64,000 nucleotides of DNA from Streptomyces sp. A0958 (GTDB lineage: Bacteria > Actinomycetota > Actinomycetes > Streptomycetales > Streptomycetaceae), in contig NZ_SSBK01000003.1 of assembly GCF_004795035.1 (NCBI RefSeq), positions 303,875-367,874 on the forward strand, given 5' to 3'. Below are positions 9,489 through 17,674 of the stretch, piece after piece (position 1 is the stretch's first letter; every line of letters begins with the position of its first letter). The position numbers and the translations under genes were made by a program. The notes under the pieces are model-generated. The model ran no database searches. It saw only the letters and a list, made by a program, of their open reading frames with translations, and was not told the origin of the DNA.

Positions 9489-10010
9489 CTACTTCCGCAG
9501 CTCGATGACGGTCTTGCCGATCCGGATCGGCGCGCCCAGCGGAACAGGCGTCGGGGTGGTGAGGCGGGTCCGGTCCAGGTACGTGCCGTTGGTGGACCCG
9601 AGATCCTCGACGATCCACTGGCCGTCACGGTCGGGGTAGATCCTGGCATGCCTGCTGGACGCGTAGTCGTCGTCCAGCACGATCGTTGAATCATGGGCCC
9701 GGCCCAGCGTGATGGTCTGCCCCTGGAGCGCCACCGTGGTGCCGGTGAGCGTGCCCTCGGAAACGACCAGCTTGGTCGGTGCCCCCCGGCGCTGGCGGGT
9801 GGGCTGCTGGCGCTGCTGCGGCGGTGCCGCCGCCGCAGCGTTCTGGCGCGCCTGTGGCGGGCGTGCGTCGGTCGCGGTGCGGCGTGAGCCGCGCTGCGTG
9901 ACGCGCGTTCCGAACAGGTCGCTGCGAATGACCTGGACGGCCACGATCACGAACAGCCACAGAACAGCCAGGAAACCTAGCCGCATGACCGTCAGGGTCA
10001 GCTCTGACAT
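9489..10010 (-). CDS. fhaB: FHA-domain membrane protein FhaB/FipA type
   Basis: Phosphothreonine-binding adaptor. The N-terminus has one membrane segment (GFLAVLWLFVIVAVQVI), then a Gln/Pro-rich linker, then an FHA domain with GRAHDS, SSRHARI and STNGT motifs close to the C-terminus. At 173 residues it matches FipA/FhaB of mycobacteria, which links PknB signalling to the divisome. It is 10 bases downstream of fhaA and 129 bases upstream of pstP. Phosphopeptide partners are not visible here, but the operon makes the kinase and the RodA/PbpA pair the prime candidates. Confidence 0.93.
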   Translation of the reverse strand: MSELTLTVMRLGFLAVLWLFVIVAVQVIRSDLFGTRVTQRGSRRTATDARPPQARQNAAAAAPPQQRQQPTRQRRGAPTKLVVSEGTLTGTTVALQGQTITLGRAHDSTIVLDDDYASSRHARIYPDRDGQWIVEDLGSTNGTYLDRTRLTTPTPVPLGAPIRIGKTVIELRK

Positions 10011-10020
10011 TGCCCCCGCT

Positions 10021-10920
10021 TCACCCTTCGGCTTGCCGGTAAACGATGGTGGTGCTGCCCACGACGATCCGCGAGCCGTCGCGGAGCGTAGCGCGGGTTG
10101 TGTGCTGCCCGTCTACCACGATGCCGTTGGTAGACCCGAGATCCTGGATCGTCGAGGGCGTTCCGGTCCTGATCTCACAGTGCCGGCGGGAGACGCCGGG
10201 GTCGTCGATCCGTACGTCGGCGTCGGTGCTGCGGCCCATCACCAGCGTCGGGCGGGAGATCTGATGGCGGGTGCCGTTGATCTCGATCCAGCGCCGCACC
10301 TGTGTGTTCGGCAGCGGGGCGGGAGCGGCCGGCGGACGCCGGTCGGGGCCTGAGTGGCGCCCGGCGCCCGGCGGCGGGGCCGGGGGCATGGGCGGGGCGG
10401 AGGCCGGCGGGTAGCCGTAGCCGCCGGGTGCCTGCGGGGCGGGGCGGGCGGGACCGGGGCGCCCGTGCTGGGCGTCTCCCGGGTGGTTCTGGTAGCCCTG
10501 CTGAGGGGTCGGGCCGCCGTGGTCCTGGCCTTGGCCCTGTGACGAACTCGACGCCAGGGTGCGGCTGCGGACCCGGTAGAGACCGGTGTCCAGGTCGTCG
10601 GCCTTCTCCAGGTGCACCTTGATGGGGCCCATGAAGGTGTACCGCTGCTGCTTGGCGTAGTCCCGGACGAGGCCGGAGAGCTCGTCGCCCAGCTGGCCGG
10701 AGTAGGGGCTCAGGCGCTCGTAGTCGGGGGCGCTGAGCTCGACGATGAAGTCGTTGGGGACGACGGTGCGTTCACGGTTCCAGATGGTGGCGTTGTTGTC
10801 GCACTCCCGCTGGAGGGCACCCGCGATCTCGACCGGCTGGACCTCGGACTTGAAGACCTTGGCGAAAGTGCCGTTGACCAGACCTTCGAGACGCTGCTCG
10901 AAACGCTTCATCACTCCCAT
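10021..10920 (-). CDS. fhaA: DUF3662 plus FHA-domain protein FhaA
   Basis: Cytoplasmic two-domain adaptor. Residues 1-120 are the DUF3662/FhaA N-terminal domain (KRFEQRLEGLVNGTFAKVF...), followed by a Gln/Pro/Gly-rich linker and a C-terminal FHA domain with MGRSTDADVRI, SRRHCEI and STNGI. FhaA in mycobacteria binds phosphorylated MviN/MurJ-like partners and restrains wall synthesis at poles and septa. The ATG at 10920 follows GGAGGAGGTG by four bases; a second ATG three codons in is possible. It heads the six-gene operon. No clear -35/-10 pair is visible upstream. Confidence 0.93.
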   Translation of the reverse strand: MGVMKRFEQRLEGLVNGTFAKVFKSEVQPVEIAGALQRECDNNATIWNRERTVVPNDFIVELSAPDYERLSPYSGQLGDELSGLVRDYAKQQRYTFMGPIKVHLEKADDLDTGLYRVRSRTLASSSSQGQGQDHGGPTPQQGYQNHPGDAQHGRPGPARPAPQAPGGYGYPPASAPPMPPAPPPGAGRHSGPDRRPPAAPAPLPNTQVRRWIEINGTRHQISRPTLVMGRSTDADVRIDDPGVSRRHCEIRTGTPSTIQDLGSTNGIVVDGQHTTRATLRDGSRIVVGSTTIVYRQAEG

Positions 10921-11268
10921 GGGGCACCTCCTCCGGTGTCATCGTCCCTGTACTGCTTACTGATCGTATCCACGCGTCGGGAAATCGGCTGGTTCCCCTT
11001 GTCTGCACTGTGGATGAGTGTCCCCTCTCACACGGATCGTAGAGGTGGCCTCCTCACAGTGTCCCGCACCTCGGGCCCACTCTGGAGGAGTGGGGGCGAC
11101 TGCTCCGGGTTCCAGATTCCTTTCGGACGTTCGCCGAGCGTGCGGCGAGTGCCCGGCGGGCGGGCGGCCAAACAACGGATGTGAATCCACCCTGTCCAGC
11201 GTGCTAATCTTCCGGATGTCGCCAGGCGCTCGCACCAACAAGTGAGAGAGTCTGGAAACACCACTCAT
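10921..11268. other. Intergenic region between fhaA and tRNA-Leu
   Basis: No supportable gene is visible in these 348 bases. The stretch should hold the divergent promoters for the fhaA operon and the tRNA. A small hairpin (CCCACTC 11076-11082 with GAGTGGG 11088-11094) and a one-mismatch DnaA-box-like nonamer TGTGGATGA at 11009-11017 are present. TAATCT at 11205 could be the tRNA -10 hexamer, but no convincing -35 partner lies at proper spacing. Confidence 0.5.
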
Positions 11269-11351
11269 GCGCGAGTGGCGGAACGGCAGACGCGCTGGCT
11301 TCAGGTGCCAGTGTCCTTAGGGACGTGGGGGTTCAAATCCCCCCTCGCGCA
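11269..11351 (+). tRNA. tRNA-Leu (anticodon CAG)
   Basis: An 83-base class II tRNA. The acceptor stem pairs GCGCGAG (11269-11275) with CTCGCGC (11344-11350), and the discriminator is A11351. The anticodon arm CTGGC-TTCAGGT-GCCAG places anticodon CAG at 11302-11304, reading CTG, the dominant leucine codon in high-GC genomes. A long variable arm and the T-loop GTTCAAATCC are present. The 3' CCA is not encoded. No integrase or displaced 3' repeat is seen nearby, so it is not serving as an obvious element attachment site here. Confidence 0.97.
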
Positions 11352-11356
11352 CAAGA

Positions 11357-11394
11357 AGGAAGCCCCTCAGGCCTTGGCCTGGGGGGCTTCTTCA
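11357..11394 (+). terminator. Hairpin terminator after tRNA-Leu
   Basis: A 15-bp stem (11359-11373 with 11376-11390, one wobble) followed by TTCAGTTT, starting 6 bases after the tRNA end. It ends the tRNA transcript. Confidence 0.85.
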
Positions 11395-11458
11395 GTTTGG
11401 CGGCCGGGCGCGCCGAGCCTGCGGATGAGGTGGCGGGGGCGGGTTTCACCGCCGGTTG

Positions 11459-11472
11459 GTTTCACGTGAAAC
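11459..11472. promoter_or_regulatory. parS: parS centromere site (ParB-binding palindrome)
   Basis: Perfect 14-bp palindrome GTTTCACGTGAAAC, identical to the core of the bacterial parS consensus bound by ParB. It lies just beyond the 3' end of the MarR gene. In Streptomyces about two dozen parS copies cluster within a few hundred kb of oriC, so this copy supports an origin-proximal location. A second copy occurs at 34997-35010. Confidence 0.92.
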
Positions 11473-11479
11473 GCCCGAT

Positions 11480-11929
11480 TTACATCTGCGGGGCGTCGCC
11501 TGTCGCGTTGTAGCGCAGCAGGTACGCGGCGAAGCGGGCGAGATCCTCCGCCGTCCAGTCCGCGAGGCGTTCCTGATAGGCGGCGCGGCGGCTGGCCTGG
11601 GTGGCGGCGAGGGCCTGCGTTCCGGCCTCGGTGGGGTGGAGGACCTGGATGCGGTGGTCGTCCGGGTCCGGATGGCGCTCGACCAGGCCGAGCTTTTCCA
11701 GGGTGCCGATCTGCCGGCTGACCGTGGACTTGTCGAGCATGTAGTGCGCCGCCAGGTCGGTCGCGCGGCACCCCTGCTGGTCGTCGATGTGCGCCAGCAG
11801 CGTGTAGGAGACCAGTGGCAGTTCCGGATGGAGTCGGGCCGCCGCTGCCCGCGCACGGCGTGCGAAGGCGGTCAGTTCGCGCTGGATGACGTCCAGCGAT
11901 TCCTCGCGTTCTCCGGGGGTGCCTGGCAC
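11480..11929 (-). CDS. MarR-family transcriptional regulator
   Basis: Winged-helix regulator of 149 residues. The recognition-helix region reads CRATDLAAHYMLDKSTVSRQIGTLEKLGLV, followed by the wing RHPDPDDHRIQVLHPTEAG, both typical of MarR. The start is GTG 11929 with GGAAGGCGAG upstream. It is divergent from the membrane protein at 12018, and the 88-base gap contains palindromes likely to be its operator. By family analogy it represses itself and the membrane gene until a small ligand releases it. The ligand is not predictable. Confidence 0.92.
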   Translation of the reverse strand: MPGTPGEREESLDVIQRELTAFARRARAAAARLHPELPLVSYTLLAHIDDQQGCRATDLAAHYMLDKSTVSRQIGTLEKLGLVERHPDPDDHRIQVLHPTEAGTQALAATQASRRAAYQERLADWTAEDLARFAAYLLRYNATGDAPQM

Positions 11930-11953
11930 GGGCTCGCCTTCCTCGAAAGTTCA

Positions 11954-11993
11954 GTTGTATAGTACAACGGAATTGGAGTTGTAAAAGCCAACT
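11954..11993. promoter_or_regulatory. Probable MarR operators in divergent promoter
   Basis: Two inverted repeats stand in the 88-base gap between the MarR gene and the membrane protein gene: GTTGTATAGTACAAC (11954-11968, perfect 6-bp arms) and AGTTG-N7-CAACT (11977-11993). Their centres are 24 bases apart. The AT-rich composition contrasts with the surroundings. Assignment to this MarR protein is inferred from position. Confidence 0.7.
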
Positions 11994-12017
11994 ATCGATT
12001 GATCGTTTGGAGTCCCC

Positions 12018-13166
12018 ATGTCCGCAGGCTCGAGCGCCGCCGCCGGTTCCCCGGCGGGGGCGCTGCGTCACGTACTGAGTCACCTCGTCACGCCGCTGCT
12101 GATGTGCATCGGCATGGGGCTGGCCTATCTCGGAGCGTTCCACGCTCCGCAGCCGCACGACCTGCGGGTGGACGTGGTCGGTTCCGGCCCGAGCGCTCAG
12201 GTGCTCGCCCAGACGTTGCAGGACAAGGGGGACGGGGCGCTGAGCGTGCGTACCGTCGCCGACCGTGCGACGGCGGCCGACCACCTGCGGACGCAGGACA
12301 GCTACGGCGCCTACATACCGGGCAAGGCCCCCGAACTGCTCGTTGCCACCGCCTCCTCCGACACCAGCGCGACGGTGGTCGAGAAGGTCTTCACGCAGGT
12401 GGCTGCCGGGCAGGGCGCCCCGCTGAAGGTGACGGACACGGCTCCGACGGCGGACGGGGACCCGACCGGCCAGGGGATCTTCTTCCTGCTGGTCGCCGTG
12501 AGTATCGGCTCGTACGCCTCCGTCGCCGTGATCGGCGGAGCCGGGGCGGTACTGCGTCTGCGGATGAGGGCGGCACTGGCGCTGGGGACCTCGCTGGTGG
12601 TGAGCGTCATCGGAGCGGTGTTCGCCGGGCCGCTGTTCGGGCTCGTCGACCAGGGGCTCGCCGGTCTCTGGGCCATGGCATGGCTCTACTCGGCGGGCAT
12701 CCTGCTGATCGGTGTGGGGCTGCACACCTTCCTGAAGCGGTGGACCACGCTCGGGGTGATGGTGTTGTTCGTCATGCTCAACTTCACCAGCTCCGGCGGG
12801 ATCTTCCGCCCCGAGCTGGAGCCCGGGTTCTTCGGTGCGCTGCACTCCTTCTGGAACGGGGCCGGCTTCGTCGAAGGCGTACGCAGCCACGTGTACTTCG
12901 GAGGCCACGCGCTGGGCGGAAACCTGCTGGTGCTGGCCCTCTGGTTCGTCGCCGGTCTGGTGATGACGGGGCTCGCGGGCCTGGCCGAGGGGAAGCGCCG
13001 GACGGCGTCCGCGCTGCAGGCCCGGTCTTCGGCGGCTGAGAAGGCGTTGGTGGCCGAAAAGCCGTCGGTGGTTGAGACGTCGTCGGCGGCCGAGGAGTCG
13101 TCGGCGACCGAGGAGTCGTGGGCGGCCGAGGAGGAAGAGGAGATGGAGGAGACGGTGGGGGTTTGA
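12018..13166 (+). CDS. Membrane protein of YhgE/Pip or ABC-2 permease-like topology
   Basis: A 382-residue protein with one N-terminal membrane segment (LVTPLLMCIGMGLAYLGAF), an extracytoplasmic domain of about 110 residues, then five further hydrophobic segments. This 1+5 arrangement resembles YhgE/Pip, DUF3533 and ABC-2 permease-like proteins. No ATPase or enzymatic motif is present. The C-terminal 55 residues are a Ser/Ala/Glu-rich degenerate repeat ending in a run of acidic residues, probably cytoplasmic. The ATG has GGAG upstream. The divergent MarR gene suggests a drug- or stress-inducible export or envelope role, but the substrate is unknown. Confidence 0.75.
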   Translation: MSAGSSAAAGSPAGALRHVLSHLVTPLLMCIGMGLAYLGAFHAPQPHDLRVDVVGSGPSAQVLAQTLQDKGDGALSVRTVADRATAADHLRTQDSYGAYIPGKAPELLVATASSDTSATVVEKVFTQVAAGQGAPLKVTDTAPTADGDPTGQGIFFLLVAVSIGSYASVAVIGGAGAVLRLRMRAALALGTSLVVSVIGAVFAGPLFGLVDQGLAGLWAMAWLYSAGILLIGVGLHTFLKRWTTLGVMVLFVMLNFTSSGGIFRPELEPGFFGALHSFWNGAGFVEGVRSHVYFGGHALGGNLLVLALWFVAGLVMTGLAGLAEGKRRTASALQARSSAAEKALVAEKPSVVETSSAAEESSATEESWAAEEEEEMEETVGV

Positions 13167-13200
13167 GGGTCTGACCAGTGGTGGAAGGGCCCGCTGGGTG

Positions 13201-13222
13201 TTATCCACAGGCTCTGTCCACA
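13201..13222 (+). promoter_or_regulatory. Pair of DnaA-box-like nonamers
   Basis: TTATCCACA (13201-13209) and CTGTCCACA (13214-13222) lie 4 bases apart in the gap before the DUF2252 gene. The first is a perfect E. coli-type box and the second fits the relaxed Streptomyces consensus. Both are followed by GG or G, as in the other boxes listed in this window. DnaA binding is inferred from sequence only. Confidence 0.55.
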
Positions 13223-13319
13223 GGGGCAGACGGCGATCGGTGTACGGCGGTACCGTCATCGGCAGTTGATGTTGGGCGGGTGGCCCGGCGGCTGCGCCGG
13301 GCGGGGGAGAGTGCGCGCC

Positions 13320-14825
13320 ATGCACGGAATCGAAACGACGCTGCCGCCGGTGGAGCGGGTCGGTCTCGGCGGGGCGGAGACGGGTGTCCCGCTCGGGGCC
13401 GGTGGGGGTGCGACGCGGATTCCGGTTGTGCCGGGGTTCGCGCGTCGTGCGGGTTCGGGTTCGGGTTCGGGTTCGGCGGAGGCTGTGGGGGCGGCGAAGG
13501 AGAAGGGCAAGGCGCTGCGGGTGCGCGTGCCCAGGTCCTCGCACGCGACGCTGGTGCCGCCTGCCGGGAGACCCGACGCGGTGCGCGCGGTCGAGGAGTC
13601 CAACCGGGGCCGGGTGCCCGGGCTGACGCCGATACGGGTGGGGCGGATGGCCGCCACCCCCTTCGCCTTCCTGCGCGGCTCGGCCGGGCTGATGGCCCAT
13701 GACCTGGTGGGTACCCCCGTCACCGGGGTGGCCGCCCAGCTCTGCGGCGACGCGCACGCGGCCAACTTCGGCCTGTACGGCGACGCACGGGGTGGCCTGG
13801 TCATCGACCTGAACGACTTCGACGAGACCGTGGCGGGGCCGTGGGAGTGGGACCTCAAGCGCCTCGCCACATCGCTGGTGCTTGCGGGCCGCGAGGCCGG
13901 TGCGGACGAGGACACCTGTCGCAGGGCCGCGTACGACACCGTGGGCGCCTACCGGCGGACGATGCGGCTGCTGGCCCGGATGCCCACGCTCGACGCGTGG
14001 AACGCCATCGCCGACGAGGAGCTCGTCTCCCACGCCGACGCGCGGGATCTGCTCGGCACCCTGGAGCGGGTCTCCGAGAAGGCCCGCAACAACACCAGCG
14101 CCCGCTTCGCGGCGAAGTCCACGGAGGAGTGCGAGGGCGGCGGCCGCCGCTTCGTCGATGCGCCGCCGGTGCTGCGCCGGGTGCCGGACGCGGAGGCCGC
14201 GGCCGTGGCGGTGGGGCTCGGCGACTACCTGGGGACCGTCTCGGAGGACCGGACACCGCTGCTCGCCCGGTACGCGATCCACGACGTGGCGTTCCGGGTG
14301 GTCGGCACGGGCAGCGTCGGCACCCGCTCGTACGTGGTGCTGTTGCTGGACCACCGTGGGGAGCCGCTGGTGCTCCAGGTGAAGGAGGCTCGGCCCTCGG
14401 TTCTGGCGCCGCATCTGGCCGCCGTGGGGTTCGAGGTGCCGGAGGTCGGGCACGAGGGCCGGCGCGTGGTGGTCGGGCAGAACCGGATGCAGGTCGTCAG
14501 TGACCATCTGCTGGGCTGGACGACCGTGGAGGGGCGGCCGTTCCAGGTACGGCAGTTCAGGAACCGCAAGGGCAGCGTCGACCCGACGGCGCTGGCCGCC
14601 GACCAGGTCGACGACTATGGCCGGATGACCGGTGCGCTGCTGGCGCGTGCCCATGCGCACAGCGCGGACCCGAGGCTGGTCGCGGGCTACTGCGGCAAGA
14701 ACGACGAGTTGGACGAAGCGGTCGCGGCGTTCGCGGTGACGTACGCGGACCGTACCGAGGCGGACCACTCGGAGTTGGTGCAGGCGATCGGGGCGGGGCG
14801 AATAGCCGCCGAGCTGGGGGTGTGA
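13320..14825 (+). CDS. DUF2252 family protein
   Basis: A 501-residue protein of the DUF2252 family, whose fold is distantly kinase/phosphotransferase-like and whose function is unknown. Conserved patches are RVGRMAATPFAFLRG, LCGDAHAANFGLYG and LNDFDETVAGPWEWDLKRLA, resembling the catalytic HxxN and DFD features of aminoglycoside-phosphotransferase folds. The N-terminus includes a short GSGSGSGS tract coded by GGTTCG repeats. I chose ATG 13320 because GGGGGAGAG stands 8 bases upstream; an earlier in-frame ATG at 13266 has no such site. It stands alone on its strand before the J-domain gene. Confidence 0.88.
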   Translation: MHGIETTLPPVERVGLGGAETGVPLGAGGGATRIPVVPGFARRAGSGSGSGSAEAVGAAKEKGKALRVRVPRSSHATLVPPAGRPDAVRAVEESNRGRVPGLTPIRVGRMAATPFAFLRGSAGLMAHDLVGTPVTGVAAQLCGDAHAANFGLYGDARGGLVIDLNDFDETVAGPWEWDLKRLATSLVLAGREAGADEDTCRRAAYDTVGAYRRTMRLLARMPTLDAWNAIADEELVSHADARDLLGTLERVSEKARNNTSARFAAKSTEECEGGGRRFVDAPPVLRRVPDAEAAAVAVGLGDYLGTVSEDRTPLLARYAIHDVAFRVVGTGSVGTRSYVVLLLDHRGEPLVLQVKEARPSVLAPHLAAVGFEVPEVGHEGRRVVVGQNRMQVVSDHLLGWTTVEGRPFQVRQFRNRKGSVDPTALAADQVDDYGRMTGALLARAHAHSADPRLVAGYCGKNDELDEAVAAFAVTYADRTEADHSELVQAIGAGRIAAELGV

Positions 14826-14883
14826 GGCCTGTTGCGCCGACCGCGGGTCCCCGGCGGTCGGGCAGGGGCCATACGCTGGACGG

Positions 14884-15879
14884 GTGACCCACGAAGCCGC
14901 CGGGGTGCCGACCACCCGGAACGACGATGAACCGCAGGACGACGCACGTGCGGAGAGGGACGCCCCGGGCGCCCCGGACGCTTCCGGCGACGGTGCCGGG
15001 GGCGGTGCCAGGGACGCGGCTGGGGGGCCGGAGGCCGGTCAGACACGGGCCGAAGAGGGTCAGGAACGGGCTGAGGCCGGGCAGGCACGAGCTGAGGCCG
15101 GGCAGGCACGGCCCGAGGCGCGGCTCGCGCATGCTGTCCGGGTGGCCGAGCAGGCGCTGATCGAGTTCGAGATCGCGGTGGAGACGTTCCGGGTCGAGGT
15201 GGAGAACTTCTCCCGGCTGCACCACCAGCGGCTCGGCCCGATGTACGCGCGGCTCGACGAGCTCGATGCGCAGATCGCCGAGGCGCGGGCGGCCAGGACG
15301 GGCGATCCGGAGGATCTGCGCAAGGCGGAGGAGGCGCGGTCGGTCGTGATGCCCATGCCGGGCGTGGACGAGCTGTTCCATGACTGGATGGACTCCGACG
15401 GGCTGTCTCCCGAGGCGTCGGCCATGCTGACCGAGCAGCCGGTGCGGCCGCCCAAGCGGGTCCGGCCCACCGAGGAGGTGCGCAAGCTGTACCGCGAGCT
15501 GGCTCGAAAGGCCCACCCGGATCTGGCCCAGGACGAGGCGGAGCGGGCCCGGCGGGACGAGTTCATCGCTCGGGTCAACGCCGCTTACGGGCGCGGGGAC
15601 GAGGCCTTGCTGAAGGAGCTGGCCCAGGAGTGGGCGGCCGGGCCGGTCGCGCCGCAGGCGGAGCTGAGCGAGACCGACGAGCTCTACGCCCGGCTGAACT
15701 GGCTGACCCAGCGAAAGGAGCTGCTGACGGGGATGGCCCGGGAGCTGGAGGAGAGCGCGATCGGCGCCATGCTGCGGATGGCCCCGGACGACCCGGACCA
15801 TCTGCTGGAGGAGATCGCGGAACAGCTGCTGGGCGAGGTTTCGCAGCGCGAGGCGGAACTCGCGGCTCTGGTGCAGTAG
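14884..15879 (+). CDS. J-domain (DnaJ-like) coiled-coil protein
   Basis: A 331-residue protein. The first 80 residues are a low-complexity charged region containing a tandem AEAGQAR-type repeat. Residues about 80-150 form a predicted coiled coil (VRVAEQALIEFEIAVETFR...). A J-like domain follows with the HPD triad at residues 211-213 in LARKAHPDLA, then a C-terminal helical region. J domains stimulate the ATPase of DnaK-type chaperones through HPD. No zinc-finger or Gly/Phe region of full DnaJ is present, so this is a specialised co-chaperone-like protein of unknown client. The GTG start lacks a strong ribosome site and may be nearly leaderless. Confidence 0.82.
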   Translation: MTHEAAGVPTTRNDDEPQDDARAERDAPGAPDASGDGAGGGARDAAGGPEAGQTRAEEGQERAEAGQARAEAGQARPEARLAHAVRVAEQALIEFEIAVETFRVEVENFSRLHHQRLGPMYARLDELDAQIAEARAARTGDPEDLRKAEEARSVVMPMPGVDELFHDWMDSDGLSPEASAMLTEQPVRPPKRVRPTEEVRKLYRELARKAHPDLAQDEAERARRDEFIARVNAAYGRGDEALLKELAQEWAAGPVAPQAELSETDELYARLNWLTQRKELLTGMARELEESAIGAMLRMAPDDPDHLLEEIAEQLLGEVSQREAELAALVQ

Positions 15880-15925
15880 CGTTTTCGGTGACTCCGGAGC
15901 GCATTGACGAGAGAAGGCACTACCC

Positions 15926-16270
15926 ATGAATTTCGGCCCGCTTCCCACGGTCGATGTCGCTGCCGTACCGGCGGACGGCCTCGTGCTGGACGTCCGGGAG
16001 AACGACGAGTGGGCGGCCGGGCACGTCGACGGTGCCCTGCACATTCCGATGAGTGACTTCGTGGGCCGCTTCGGTGAGCTGACCGAGACGGTGGAGGACG
16101 GCCGGCGCGTGCATGTGATGTGCCGGGTCGGCGGCCGGTCCGCCCAGGTCACCCAGTACCTGGTGCAGCAGGGCATCGACGCCGTGAACATCGAGGGCGG
16201 CATGCTCGCCTGGGAGGGTGCGGGTCGCCCGATGGTCACCGACAACGGCAGCCCGGCCTTCGTCGCCTGA
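15926..16270 (+). CDS. Rhodanese-like domain protein
   Basis: A single-domain rhodanese of 114 residues that would move sulfane sulfur or act in redox signalling. The active-site loop C-R-V-G-G-R-S (in HVMCRVGGRSAQV) holds the catalytic Cys. The DVRENDEWAAGHVDGALHIPM region is the conserved structural motif. The ATG follows GAGAAGGCACTACCC. It is 47 bases after the J-domain gene on the same strand and may share its transcript. Donor and acceptor are unknown. Confidence 0.92.
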   Translation: MNFGPLPTVDVAAVPADGLVLDVRENDEWAAGHVDGALHIPMSDFVGRFGELTETVEDGRRVHVMCRVGGRSAQVTQYLVQQGIDAVNIEGGMLAWEGAGRPMVTDNGSPAFVA

Positions 16271-16302
16271 CGCTGTTGGGGCCCTCCGGCCCGGGGATCG
16301 GC

Positions 16303-17559
16303 TCAGGCGGGCGGGTGGGCCGCCAGGAGGTCTGCCAGGGCCTCTTCGTGGGCCGCTGCCGGTCCGAGTGACAACTCGATCTGTTTCGCCCAGGCGTGGA
16401 AGCGGTGCAGGGCGTATTCGGTGTCCGCGCCGAAGCCGCCGTGCAGATGCTGCGCCGTCTGCACGACGCGGCGGACCCCCTCCGAGGCCCAGATCTTGGC
16501 CACCGCGACGTCGCCCGCCGCGGGCAGCTCGCCCGACCCTCCCGCGGTGATCCGCCAGGCGGCCTGCCAGAGGGTCACCTCCATGGCCCGAAGATCGATG
16601 TAGCGGTCGGCGGCCTGTACGGCGACGGACTGGAAAGTCGCCACCGGGAAGCCGAACTGCTCGCGCTTGCTCGTGTACTGACTCGTCATGCTCAGCACGG
16701 TCTCGCCGAGCCCCAGCGCGAGGGCACAGGTCCCCACGGTGAGCAGGTCGCGCAGCCACTCCCAGGCGCCGGCCGTCTCGATCAGCTCGCCGGGCCCGAC
16801 CCGCACCGCGTCCAGGCGGACCTCCCCGAAGAGTTCCCCGTTGGTGGAGACCTGCTCGGCGATGGTGACGCCCTCCTGGTCGCGTCGGACGAGCGCCAGG
16901 ACGGTTCGGCTCTCCCCGGTGGGGTCGGTGTGGGCGGGGTCGGTGTGGGCGGGGTCGGGGGCGGTGTGAGCGGGGACCGCGATCCAGTCCGCAACCTGGG
17001 CCCACGGCACCGCCGACTGCACCCCGTCCAGCACCCATACGGCCCCACCCCGGGCGCCGCTCGCGGGGGCGACCGGCTCCTCCCTGCGCGCGGTGACGGC
17101 GAGTTCGGCCGACTCGTGACCGGTGCGCCCGTTGGATCCGACGGTGAGCACCAGCTCGCCCCGGCCGACGCGGGGCAGTAGCTCTGTGACCGGTGACTCG
17201 GGCGCCGGTGATTCCGGGCTCGGTGTCCCCTTGTCCGGCCCCTGGCCGGCGTACCGCTGGAGTGTCATGGCCGCCGCGCACGTCTCCAGCAGCGGGACGC
17301 GTGCGAGGACCTTCGCGGACTCGCGCAGCACCAGGCAGAGCGCGATGAGGTCCAGCCCCGCCCCGCCGTGTTCCGGCGCCAGTGTGAGGCTCAGCAGGTC
17401 CGCGGCGGCGAGCCGGGACCACAGCGACCGGTCGATGTCCTCGGCCACCGCACCCTGTACGAGCGCGGGGCTGGGCACCGTATCGGGTGCGACGCCGGAC
17501 AAGACCGCCCGCGCCGCCTCGGCGGCGGCCTGCTGCTCCTCGGTGAAGGTGAAGTCCAC
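16303..17559 (-). CDS. Acyl-CoA dehydrogenase family protein
   Basis: FAD-dependent acyl-CoA dehydrogenase of 418 residues, with the N-terminal helical FTEEQQAAAEAARAVL segment, the middle beta domain and the C-terminal segment SKREQFGFPVATFQSV followed by LHGGFGADTEYALHRF. It belongs to the divergent actinobacterial FadE group, so I do not assign the catalytic base. GTG 17559 is preferred because GGGAGG stands 8 bases upstream. An in-frame tandem DPAHTDPAHTDP repeat (near 16920-16960) interrupts the middle domain and is likely a surface loop. It lies downstream of paaE on the same strand, but a 188-base repeat-bearing gap separates them, so membership of the paa operon is uncertain. Confidence 0.9.
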   Translation of the reverse strand: MDFTFTEEQQAAAEAARAVLSGVAPDTVPSPALVQGAVAEDIDRSLWSRLAAADLLSLTLAPEHGGAGLDLIALCLVLRESAKVLARVPLLETCAAAMTLQRYAGQGPDKGTPSPESPAPESPVTELLPRVGRGELVLTVGSNGRTGHESAELAVTARREEPVAPASGARGGAVWVLDGVQSAVPWAQVADWIAVPAHTAPDPAHTDPAHTDPTGESRTVLALVRRDQEGVTIAEQVSTNGELFGEVRLDAVRVGPGELIETAGAWEWLRDLLTVGTCALALGLGETVLSMTSQYTSKREQFGFPVATFQSVAVQAADRYIDLRAMEVTLWQAAWRITAGGSGELPAAGDVAVAKIWASEGVRRVVQTAQHLHGGFGADTEYALHRFHAWAKQIELSLGPAAAHEEALADLLAAHPPA

Positions 17560-17674
17560 TGTCCCGGCCTCCCGCGAACGTGCGCTCTTAGCCCGACTGA
17601 CCCGATGTGACGGGGCGTCAAGATAGGACATGTTCTATGAGAAGGGAACAGGAGGGAACCGCTGCTGCTTGTGG

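Noticed and set aside
10921..11268. Promoter hexamers for fhaA and tRNA-Leu
   Set aside because: TACGAT and TAATCT look like -10 elements, but no -35 at 16-19 bases supports them. They were not listed as promoters.
11269..11351. tRNA-Leu as attachment site of an integrative element
   Set aside because: There is no integrase, no direct repeat of the tRNA 3' end and no composition shift nearby.
11367..14915. Very long minus-strand open frame of about 1180 codons
   Set aside because: It crosses four well-supported genes, the terminator and parS. The translation is Arg/His/Pro-rich with no family motif, typical of shadow frames.
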